NCBI RefSeq assembly: GCF_003952385.1 | Contig: NZ_CP034444.1 | Span: 3,720,001-3,784,000 of the forward strand | DNA length: 64,000 nucleotides | From: Mesorhizobium sp. M1D.F.Ca.ET.043.01.1.1 | GTDB taxonomy: Bacteria > Pseudomonadota > Alphaproteobacteria > Rhizobiales > Rhizobiaceae | Direction of reading: 5' to 3' | Shown here: in pieces, positions 40,451 to 47,686 of the stretch | Position numbering within the stretch: the first letter of the stretch is position 1 | How the letters are laid out: each line of letters starts with the position of its first letter | Notes under the pieces: model-generated | Told to the model about the DNA's origin: nothing | The model's database searches: none | The model's input: the letters and a program-made list of their open reading frames with translations, nothing else | Made by a program: the position numbers and the translations under genes

Positions 40451-42295
40451 ATGCGGACATCGACGGCAGGTCTCTTTGCCGAGGGACGCGATCCGAAGCG
40501 GCGCGCGCTGAAAGACGTGTTCGGCTTCGACGATTTTCGTCCCGGCCAGGCCGACGTGATGGAGGCGCTGCTCTGCGGACGCCATGTGCTGGCCGTCATG
40601 CCGACCGGCGCCGGCAAGTCGCTCTGCTACCAGGTTCCGGCGCTGGTGCTGGGCGGGCTCACCATCGTCGTCTCGCCGCTGGTGGCGCTGATGCAGGACC
40701 AGGTCGCGGCGCTGCGGCTTGCCGGCGTCGCCGCCGACACGATCAATTCCTCGCTCGACCGCGATGCCAATGTCGCGGCATGGCGCCGCGTCGCGTCGGG
40801 CCAGACGCGCCTGCTCTATCTCGCGCCGGAGCGCTTGATGACCGAACGCATGCTCGACGCGCTCGCCAGGCTCGACATCCGCCTGATCGCCGTCGACGAG
40901 GCGCATTGCATCTCGCAATGGGGCCCCGCCTTCCGGCGCGAATATGAGGACCTGGCGCGGCTGCGCGACATCTTTCCGCAAGTGCCGATCATCGCGCTGA
41001 CGGCGACGGCCGACGAGACGACGCGCACCGACATTTCGGCGCGGCTGTTTGCCGACCGCGTCGACACCCTGGTGCTGGGCTTCGACCGGCCCAACATCAG
41101 CCTTGCCATCGAGGCGAAGCAGGACAGCAAGCGCCAGCTGCTGCGCTTCGTCGAGCGCCATCCGGGGAAGAGCGGCATCGTCTACTGCCTGTCGCGCCGG
41201 AAGACGGAGCAGATGGCGGCCTTCCTCGAGCAAAACGGCATCACCGCGCTCGCCTATCATGCGGGCATGAGCAAGGAGGTGCGGGAGGCCAATCAGAACA
41301 CCTTCATGACGCTGTCCGGCGTGGTCATGGTGGCGACCATCGCTTTCGGCATGGGCATCGACAAGCCAGACGTCGCCTATGTCTTCCACACCGACCTGCC
41401 GGCGAGCCTCGAGGCCTATTACCAGGAAATCGGCCGCGCCGGCCGCGATGGCCGGGTGGCCGAGGCGCACATGCTCTACGGCCTCGGCGACATCCGCACG
41501 CGCCGCCTGTTCATCGACGACGAGGATGCCTCGCCGGAGCACAAGAGGCGCTCGCATGGCCGGCTGGACACATTGATCGGCTATTGCGAGACGGCGCAGT
41601 GCCGCCGCCAGGTGCTGCTTGGCTATTTCGGCGAAAGCGCTTCGCCCTGCGGCAATTGCGACAACTGCCTCAACCAGGCGCCGCGCGCGGACGGCAGCGC
41701 GGAAGCGCGCATCATCCTTGCGGCCATCGCGCAAACCGGCGAACGCTTCGGCGCCTCCCATATCGTCGACATCCTGCTCGGCCACGAAACCGAGAAGGTG
41801 CTGGCCAGGGGCCATCAAAGGCTGGCCGGCTTCGGCACCGGCGCGGCGCACAAGCGGCCCGCCTGGCTGTCGCTGATCCGCCAGCTCGTGGCGGGCGGGT
41901 TCCTGATGCCGGACCCGGAAGGCTATGGCGGCCTTGCCATTTCCGACAGCGGCCGCGCGCTCGGCCGCGGCGAGGTTGCGTTCGAGTACCGCGTCGAGAC
42001 GCGACACCGTTCCCTGCGCAACAAGGCGCGTTCGGCCCAGGGTGCCGCCGCGGACGCGGGCGATCCGGACGCCGCGCTGCTCGACGCGCTCAAGGCGCTG
42101 CGGCTGCGCCTGGCGAAGGAACGCCAGGTGCCCGCCTATGTCGTGTTCTCCGACCGCACGCTGATTGACATGGCCGGGCGCCGCCCGCGCGACCTCGATG
42201 CTTTCGCGCAAGTGAACGGCGTCGGAGAGGCGAAGCTCAAGGAGTTCGGCGCGATTTTCCTGAGCGCGATCGCCGAGCACGAATCCGGAGCCTGA
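40451..42295 (+). CDS. recQ: ATP-dependent DNA helicase RecQ
   Basis: A 614-residue 3'-5' helicase of the RecF recombination and repair pathway. Motif I is MPTGAGKSLCYQ, motif II is DEAHCISQWG, with LTATADETTRTDI, ATIAFGMGIDKPDVAYVFHT and the arginine-finger region QEIGRAGRDGR. The zinc domain has CRRQVLLGYFGES with CGNCDNCL, then winged helix, and an HRDC domain (PAYVVFSDRTLIDMAGRRPR, FAQVNGVGEAKL) closes the protein. Complete and typical. Confidence 0.96.
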   Translation: MRTSTAGLFAEGRDPKRRALKDVFGFDDFRPGQADVMEALLCGRHVLAVMPTGAGKSLCYQVPALVLGGLTIVVSPLVALMQDQVAALRLAGVAADTINSSLDRDANVAAWRRVASGQTRLLYLAPERLMTERMLDALARLDIRLIAVDEAHCISQWGPAFRREYEDLARLRDIFPQVPIIALTATADETTRTDISARLFADRVDTLVLGFDRPNISLAIEAKQDSKRQLLRFVERHPGKSGIVYCLSRRKTEQMAAFLEQNGITALAYHAGMSKEVREANQNTFMTLSGVVMVATIAFGMGIDKPDVAYVFHTDLPASLEAYYQEIGRAGRDGRVAEAHMLYGLGDIRTRRLFIDDEDASPEHKRRSHGRLDTLIGYCETAQCRRQVLLGYFGESASPCGNCDNCLNQAPRADGSAEARIILAAIAQTGERFGASHIVDILLGHETEKVLARGHQRLAGFGTGAAHKRPAWLSLIRQLVAGGFLMPDPEGYGGLAISDSGRALGRGEVAFEYRVETRHRSLRNKARSAQGAAADAGDPDAALLDALKALRLRLAKERQVPAYVVFSDRTLIDMAGRRPRDLDAFAQVNGVGEAKLKEFGAIFLSAIAEHESGA

Positions 42296-42311
42296 TGGCA
42301 CCGATGTGCCC

Positions 42312-43934
42312 TCAATAATGCGCGTAGCCGCTCAGCGGACACTTCTGGGACGCGGGAACCTCGAAGGTGCCGTCAATGCCGCTGCAGGTGCGGTACCCGG
42401 ACTTTCGCTGCGCCGGTTTGGCCGCCTTTGGCGCCGGCCGCGGATTTGCGGCTTCGCGCTGCTGTTCACGTCTCGGTTTCGCGCGGGCGACCGGTTGCGG
42501 CTTCTGCGTCTTTTGCGGCGTGGCGCTTTCCTGTTTGTTCGCTTCCGCTTCCGACGCTTTCTGGGCGCGATAGCTCTTCAGGGCGTCGTCCGTGTCGAGT
42601 TTCAGGCGGGCATATTGCTTTGAGGTGAGAAAGCTGGTCGGGGGCAGCCGGTTTTCCTCCTGCCACCGGCCGATGGCACGGCGCGTCTTGATGCCGAAGT
42701 CGCCGTCGGCACTGTCCAGGTCGTAACCGATCGCCAGCAGCCTTTCCTGCAGATCGATCTTTGCCTGACGATCGAGCCCGATCGCGCTTTCCGTCAGTTC
42801 GGTCCCAGCGCCGGTTTCCGGATTGGCGGCCGCGGCCGGAGGTTGCGCCGCCATGGCGGAGCGCGACGCGTCGCTCTCAGTCTTGGCGGCAGCAGCCGGT
42901 GCATTGCCGAGCGTGATCGGCGGCTTCTTGAGCTGATCGATGTTGAGGCGGGCGAGGTCCGCGAACGCTCCCTTGGGGAATTGCTGCAGATAGGCCTCGT
43001 AGTGGGCAAGCGTGTTGCGCTTCGAAGCCTCGTCCCAGACGCGCTGCTCGATTTCCCATCCGCGCGCATCCGAGCCTGGCGGCTCGACCGGCGTCTCGGT
43101 CGCGGACGGCTGCGGCGCGGGCGCGGCCGGCGGCGGCGTCTGCGGGCCGATAAAGACCTCGCGGCCGAGCGAGGCGTTGTGCCAGGGCCGCTGGCGCCCA
43201 TCGGTTTCGGCCGTCACCTCACCGCGAACCCGGGTCAGCGCGCTCTGGATCTCGACGCCGGGCTCGGCGAGGTGCCTGGCCAGCGACATCGTGTAGGGGC
43301 TGTTGGCGCCTTTGCCGTCATAGGATACGGCGCCTGGATCGGTCGCAAAGGCGATCAGCACGCCGCCGGTTCCGACGTCCGACCCGCTGACATCGATCGG
43401 CGCCAGGCCGGGCGCGGTGGTCGAGCGGCTCTTCGGCAAGGACGCCGCGAGCGTCCTCGCCAGTGGATTGTCGCGGCAGGCGTCGAGAATGACGATGCCG
43501 ACGGCAGGGTCCGGCGGGAGAGCGGCGAGCAGCTCGTCCATCTGGACGGTACGGGTCCTGAGATGCGCGGGAGCGGTAAGCTCGGCGTCGACCGGGATCA
43601 GATAATTCTTGCCGTTCACCTGCATGCCGTGGCCGGCGTAGTAGATCAGCGCCGTATCCGCCTCATATGAGGCCTCCGTGAACTTGTTCAGCCGGTCGCG
43701 CATTCCGGCGTAGTCGAGGTCGACACCTTCGATGACGCTGAATCCCGCCTTGCGCAGGACGTCGGCCATCAGGCGGGCATCGCCGGCGGGGTTGGGAAGA
43801 GCCGGCGCGTAGACATATTTGCTGTTGCCGATGACCAGGGCGACCCGGTTGCCGCCGGCGGCAAGGGCGCTGGCCGGCAGCAGGGCTTCCGCGGCCAGGA
43901 AAAACAAACCAACAAAGGCGGCCCAGAACCTCAT
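42312..43934 (-). CDS. Secreted caspase-like (C14) protein with C-terminal peptidoglycan-binding domain
   Basis: A 540-residue protein with a signal peptide (residues 1-26, ending ALAA), a caspase-fold domain with His102 in YYAGHGMQ and Cys153 in ILDACRDNP, a Pro/Ala linker, a helical segment (EIEQRVWDEASKRNTLAHYE AYLQQFPKG), then a PG_binding_1 domain (AKIDLQERLLAIGYDLDSAD GDFGIKTRRAIGRWQ) and a Lys/Ala/Pro-rich tail. Both catalytic residues are present. The ATG at 43934 has GAGAG at a suitable distance. Convergent with recQ (16 bp). Cell-envelope or stress role inferred. Confidence 0.85.
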   Translation of the reverse strand: MRFWAAFVGLFFLAAEALLPASALAAGGNRVALVIGNSKYVYAPALPNPAGDARLMADVLRKAGFSVIEGVDLDYAGMRDRLNKFTEASYEADTALIYYAGHGMQVNGKNYLIPVDAELTAPAHLRTRTVQMDELLAALPPDPAVGIVILDACRDNPLARTLAASLPKSRSTTAPGLAPIDVSGSDVGTGGVLIAFATDPGAVSYDGKGANSPYTMSLARHLAEPGVEIQSALTRVRGEVTAETDGRQRPWHNASLGREVFIGPQTPPPAAPAPQPSATETPVEPPGSDARGWEIEQRVWDEASKRNTLAHYEAYLQQFPKGAFADLARLNIDQLKKPPITLGNAPAAAAKTESDASRSAMAAQPPAAAANPETGAGTELTESAIGLDRQAKIDLQERLLAIGYDLDSADGDFGIKTRRAIGRWQEENRLPPTSFLTSKQYARLKLDTDDALKSYRAQKASEAEANKQESATPQKTQKPQPVARAKPRREQQREAANPRPAPKAAKPAQRKSGYRTCSGIDGTFEVPASQKCPLSGYAHY

Positions 43935-43982
43935 CGCGCGCACTCTCAATCAAGTTGCGGCTTTGCCTGCTCGTTCCAGTCG

Positions 43983-44016
43983 CATTTCATGCGGGGGATG
44001 CCCCTTCCATGAAATG
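43983..44016. promoter_or_regulatory. Nearly perfect hairpin/operator upstream of the caspase-like gene
   Basis: CATTTCATG (43983-43991) and CATGAAATG (44008-44016) are perfect arms; inside them GGGG-GATG-CCCC can also pair, so the whole 34 bp is palindromic. It sits 49 bp upstream of the caspase-like start in a 335-bp divergent region that holds no gene; AT-rich sequence near 44225-44250 may be the promoter of the following gene. Confidence 0.55.
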
Positions 44017-44269
44017 TATAACACATTGGCGGAGGTTGAATGTACATCGCGTCGCATTCCTGCATCGGCTTGTTCGATTCGTCCGGGCAAGCGCGACCGC
44101 GTCGCACGCGAGGATAGAGCGCGGATACAAAGTCTGGCTCGCCTGGATGAAGCAATTCAAGGGATTGAGCCCCAGAGTGCGTTCTCGTACCGGACTGGCT
44201 TCTTACGGGAGCGAAAGAATAGTAATCGCTAATTTAGATAATTCTGATATATAGTTCGGGCCGCCTTTC

Positions 44270-44890
44270 ATGAGGGAAAAGGATTTGAGGCTTCTTCGAC
44301 TTCTCCTCGTTTCGACCCTGACGAGCTTGTGGGCTCAGGCCAAGGCCGACGATTTCGAAGTTCAGGCGCAATCCCGCCCGAACGACGTTCCGGCAGCGGT
44401 GCTGCCGGGTACGGGTTTCGTTGTCCGGCCCGGCTATTTCGAGACCGGCAATGAGAGCCTGAGGCCATTGCTGGAAGCCATCGCCGTCTGGCTTTCGTCG
44501 GAATTCGACCTCCCTCCTCCTTCAAATCCGCCGACGATCTCATGGGTGCCGGCCGAGCGGCTGAGTCGGCTTCGGTTCCGAGGCCTACCCTCCGATCATT
44601 GGGGCGGAGAGAAAGCCGATATTCTTGCAGTCTACGATGACGATGCGCGTACCATCTACCTGCCGGCCGGCTGGAACGGCCGAACACCAGCCGAACTATC
44701 GATCCTCGCCCACGAAATGGTCCATCACCTCCAAAACCTGGCCGGGTTGAAATTCGCGTGTCCGCAGGAACGGGAGCAAATCGCCTATGAGGCCCAGCAA
44801 CGCTGGCTGCGATTGTTCGGAAGCGACCTGGCCGCAGATTTTCAGATCGATGGATTCATGCTCCTCGTCCTGACCAACTGCCCCATGTGA
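44270..44890 (+). CDS. Putative secreted HExxH metallopeptidase-like protein (DUF6647-like)
   Basis: A 206-residue protein with an N-terminal signal peptide (LRLLLVSTLTSLWAQAKA) and the zinc-binding signature HEMVH in LSILAHEMVHHLQNLAGLKF, preceded by ARTIYLPAGWNGRTPAELS. A conserved Cys and Glu lie downstream (CPQEREQIAYEAQQRW), where the glutamates could be the third metal ligand. It resembles a small uncharacterised family annotated DUF6647; enzymatic activity is inferred from the motif. Confidence 0.7.
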   Translation: MREKDLRLLRLLLVSTLTSLWAQAKADDFEVQAQSRPNDVPAAVLPGTGFVVRPGYFETGNESLRPLLEAIAVWLSSEFDLPPPSNPPTISWVPAERLSRLRFRGLPSDHWGGEKADILAVYDDDARTIYLPAGWNGRTPAELSILAHEMVHHLQNLAGLKFACPQEREQIAYEAQQRWLRLFGSDLAADFQIDGFMLLVLTNCPM

Positions 44891-44992
44891 TCTAACGCGA
44901 ACCGTGCTCGGTCGCCGTCCCTGTGGAAACATTCCCATTGCAATGCCTCAAAAGAAGAGGTTCGATTAAGTGTCCGGGGAGAGACACAGTCA

Positions 44993-45715
44993 GTGAACAG
45001 GGGCGTGGTACGGCTTATTCCAAAGCCGAGGGTTTCCATATTTATCTGTGGTTGTGGCCATACCGGCTCGACCTTGCTTGCCCGGATATTGGCCGCCCAT
45101 CCCGATGTCTTCAGCGTCCCACGGGAAACAAGCGCTTTTGTCTCGGACAAAGGCGCCAGATGGACCAAGCTAAGCTTGCTTTTGCTTGAGGCGGCTGTTT
45201 CGCGCCGGAGCGTCTGGGTCGAAAAAACCCCCGGCCATATCCACCATACCGGTCAGATACTCGAGACGATTCCGGGCGCCCGTTTCATCGTCGTCACACG
45301 CGACGGCCGGGATGTCGTGACCTCGCTCGGGCAGCGTTACGAGGGCGATTTCGACCGAGCTTTCCAAAGGTGGGTTGCCGACAGCAAGGCCTCGATGCTC
45401 TGCATCGAGAGAGGCGGGAGCATGCTGTGGCGCTACGAGGATTTCATCGAGGCGCCCGCGCTTTCCATCGAACGGCTATGCCGCTTCATCGGGGTGGCTT
45501 TCGATCCGGCCATCCTGGACTATCACCGGCATCCGGTCGTCTGGGGAAGGGAGAGAAGAGTCCGGACGGAGCATTCGGCCCGCCGCTTGACGCAGGTCAA
45601 CCAGCCTATCACCGACTACCGGGGCGGCTGGAAATCGACGCTGCCGGCGGACGTCGCCTCGCGTTTCGAGGCGGGCGAGGCGCAGGAGCTCATGGCTTAT
45701 TTCGGATATTGCTGA
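44993..45715 (+). CDS. Sulfotransferase family protein (second copy)
   Basis: A 240-residue sulfotransferase-like protein with the 5'-phosphosulfate loop ICGCGHTGSTLLARILAAHP, WVEKTPGHIHHTGQILETIP and the 3'-phosphate segment FIVVTRDGRDVVTSLGQRYE, then GSMLWRYEDFIEAPALSIER. It is quite different from the copy at 37931-38677, so it is not a recent duplicate. The GTG start follows GGGGAGAG at a slightly long distance. Last intact gene before the island boundary. Confidence 0.8.
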   Translation: MNRGVVRLIPKPRVSIFICGCGHTGSTLLARILAAHPDVFSVPRETSAFVSDKGARWTKLSLLLLEAAVSRRSVWVEKTPGHIHHTGQILETIPGARFIVVTRDGRDVVTSLGQRYEGDFDRAFQRWVADSKASMLCIERGGSMLWRYEDFIEAPALSIERLCRFIGVAFDPAILDYHRHPVVWGRERRVRTEHSARRLTQVNQPITDYRGGWKSTLPADVASRFEAGEAQELMAYFGYC

Positions 45716-45812
45716 GAGCGAGCCTCCTTCGCCGAGGCTTCGAAGGACATCCAGTTTCGCGCCGAGAGCTATTGAGGGACTTGTCCTGCGAAGCGCGCAG
45801 CGCGAAGCAGGA

Positions 45813-45833
45813 TGGCGGAGAGGGAGGGATTCG
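45813..45833 (-). other. Probable attachment-site scar: 3' end of a serine tRNA
   Basis: Twenty-one bases beginning TGGCGGAGAGGGAGGGATTC are, on the minus strand, the CCA end, acceptor strand and T-arm of a typical tRNA-Ser. Homology stops inside the T-loop (TTCG), where the expected AACCC is replaced. No tRNA body follows. A displaced 3' fragment in this orientation is what an element integrated at the tRNA 3' end would leave at its left border; the intact tRNA would lie beyond the right edge. Confidence 0.6.
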
Positions 45834-46239
45834 GTTTCACGCCTATCCTGCTGAAAATGCTAATCTTTTCGCGCTTTTTGTTACGCAGTTTGTTACACTG
45901 CTACAACTGCGATTTACAATCGCTCTTTTGAGCTCGCCTGCCCAATCCATCTTATCTGTCGAAACCGACGCAATGGCGCGGCGGTGGATTGGGTCACTCT
46001 GTCATAGTATCCGCGCTTCATTAAGTTGACGATGCCGTTTAGACTCGGAGCTGATCCTTTCCGGTCGATCACCAGGATTTGGCGCGCGACCCGGCACCGG
46101 CGGTTCGTCTTTGTACGTTTGTGTCATCCAGGCCGGATCAACTCGGCCATCAGGCTTCTCACGACTTATGCATGCGTTTCCCACTTTTATTAGCATTCGG
46201 TGCGAACCCGCACCCTGCACCAAACCTGCGACGCCTAAG
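45834..46239. other. Non-coding stretch at the island border
   Basis: AT-richer than the flanking DNA, with TTTTTGTTACGCAGTTTG TT and similar runs near 45880-45910. No gene, complete repeat or integrase was recognised. Short frames on the minus strand around 46002-46223 show no known family. Confidence 0.4.
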
Positions 46240-46754
46240 CTATCGTCCTCGACTTGAGCGTTCCCTGCTTCTCGTGGAAGACGCTAAATTCGCTCGTGCG
46301 TTATTGCCGGCCAGCAAAGGCTGCGGGTCGGCGGTGAGGGTGTCGAGGAGCGGCGGCCGTTCCCTTTCACTCAATAGTGCCGCCGGCGCCTGGATGGTTT
46401 CCACGACGCCGCCCCCGCAATCGTAGCCGTTGTGATGATCATCGTGCATGCGCTGAGCTGTTGGGGACATGCTGATGGCGGTGCCGGAAGCACCGGAGAC
46501 ATGTGATATCTCGGCAGCGGGCAGAGCGGCTTCTCTGTCGCTGCACAGGAAAGCGTAGAGTTCCTTCACGCAAATGCGGGCGTCCTTCTTGTCTTTTTGA
46601 AAGGGCGGGACGAGGGGCAACCTGATATCGGCCTTTTGGTAGAACGGACTGCGCTCTTCGTACAGCTGGTCAACCTTCTGCTCGATGTCGGCGCCTTGCA
46701 GCAGCGGCCGGCTGGTGTCCCTCTCGAGGCGCCTGCGGAGCTCTTTCAGCTCGG
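46240..46754 (-). pseudogene. Displaced C-terminal part of the shikimate-kinase-like protein
   Basis: This frame continues the upstream kinase domain after a one-base shift near the GGG run at 46753-46755. Reading through it gives ELKELRRRLERDTSRPLLQG, then DIEQKVDQLYEERSPFYQKA, which is the lid arginine region and last helix of a shikimate kinase. A further 120 residues follow, including KKDARICVKELYAFLCSD and a His/Asp-rich patch of no known family. Only the last 126 codons (from 46620) have their own start, and that start is not meaningful. Confidence 0.65.
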
Positions 46755-47686
46755 GTGTCGAGCCAGATCGACCTCGCCTTATTAAGAATCAGGGCTTGAT
46801 TGGACTCCTTGCCAAAGCAGCCGCCGCCGGTTGCGATGACGATGGGGCCTCTCTCCAGCTGCTTGGCGAGCTCTTTGGTCTCCAGGTCCCTGAAGTGCGC
46901 CTCGCCACGGCCAGGGTCGGCGAACATCTCCATCAGATTGCCGTGATCGGCGACGATATGCTTATCGATGTCGACAAACTCCACCCCCAACTCCTTGGCA
47001 AGCTGGGCGCCGATGGTCGACTTGCCGCTCGCCGGCATGCCGACGAGCACGACCGGCCGCGTACCGAGGGCCGCGAGGATCTCGCCGGCTTGCGGCGAGC
47101 GAGCGACCGCAATCTGTTGTCTTGCGACGATGGGCGACCTGGAGGTCCCTGCCGCCCTCGACCTGCTTTCTCCTGACGAGTCCCAGTGTAATATCTCCCA
47201 GGCACCACGGGGAATGGGGACTAGCTGTGAGCTCTGCGCGCGGTGCGCGAGCTCGGCCCGATAACTGGCCGGCGTAGGGAACTCGACCTCGAAGCGATAG
47301 TTCTGCGCGGTTCTGAACGCCGTGTGAACGCCGCGTAACCGCGGCCTGTCCATCCTGATGACCCAGTTGGTGGTCTCGACCTCGCTGCAGTCCCGCTCCT
47401 CGAAGGCCAGTGCCGCCTTCCTGAAGGCGCGCGTAAAAGCCTCGTCCGGGATCTCGAAGACATGGCGCACGGCATTGGTGACCAGTTGGGCCTCCGGCGC
47501 CGTGCTCACGCTCTGGCCGGTCAACTCGTCGGCTATCCAGACCTGCCCGCCCGACCGTTGGTCAAGATGCGGCACCTTCACCTCGATGCCGTCCTGCCGC
47601 AAAAGCTCGGCAACCGCATGCACAATTTTTGGTAATCGCGCTTTCTTGCGCTTCGGCGGGGGCGGCTTCGAGCCTGGCCCGCTCAA
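46670..47686 (-). CDS. Shikimate-kinase-like P-loop domain protein (frameshifted middle segment of a larger gene)
   Basis: A 338-codon frame. Residues from about 20 (KIVHAVAELLRQDGIEV) continue the polymerase-like protein upstream after a one-base shift at the T5 run 47626-47630, so the Met/Pro/Lys-rich first 19 codons are probably out-of-frame. Residues 100-150 (RPRLRGVHTAFRTAQNYRFE VEF) resemble a nucleotidyltransferase-like or toxin-type pattern, weakly. Residues 211-310 are shikimate-kinase-like: Walker A GMPASGKST (216-224), FVDIDKHI, IVIATGGGCF and SIWLDT. After that the frame shifts again and the lid region is lost. Large rhizobial and plant-pathogen type III effectors (Mlr6361 and SKWP types) are recalled to end in such a domain. 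Confidence 0.6.
   Translation of the reverse strand: MSGPGSKPPPPKRKKARLPKIVHAVAELLRQDGIEVKVPHLDQRSGGQVWIADELTGQSVSTAPEAQLVTNAVRHVFEIPDEAFTRAFRKAALAFEERDCSEVETTNWVIRMDRPRLRGVHTAFRTAQNYRFEVEFPTPASYRAELAHRAQSSQLVPIPRGAWEILHWDSSGESRSRAAGTSRSPIVARQQIAVARSPQAGEILAALGTRPVVLVGMPASGKSTIGAQLAKELGVEFVDIDKHIVADHGNLMEMFADPGRGEAHFRDLETKELAKQLERGPIVIATGGGCFGKESNQALILNKARSIWLDTRAERAPQAPREGHQPAAAARRRHRAEG

Noticed and set aside
45813..45833. A complete tRNA gene at the serine-tRNA match
   Set aside because: Only the 3' end is present; no anticodon arm, D-arm or 5' acceptor strand follows.
46002..46223. A 73-codon minus-strand frame near the island border
   Set aside because: No ribosome site, no known family, and it overlaps decayed non-coding DNA.
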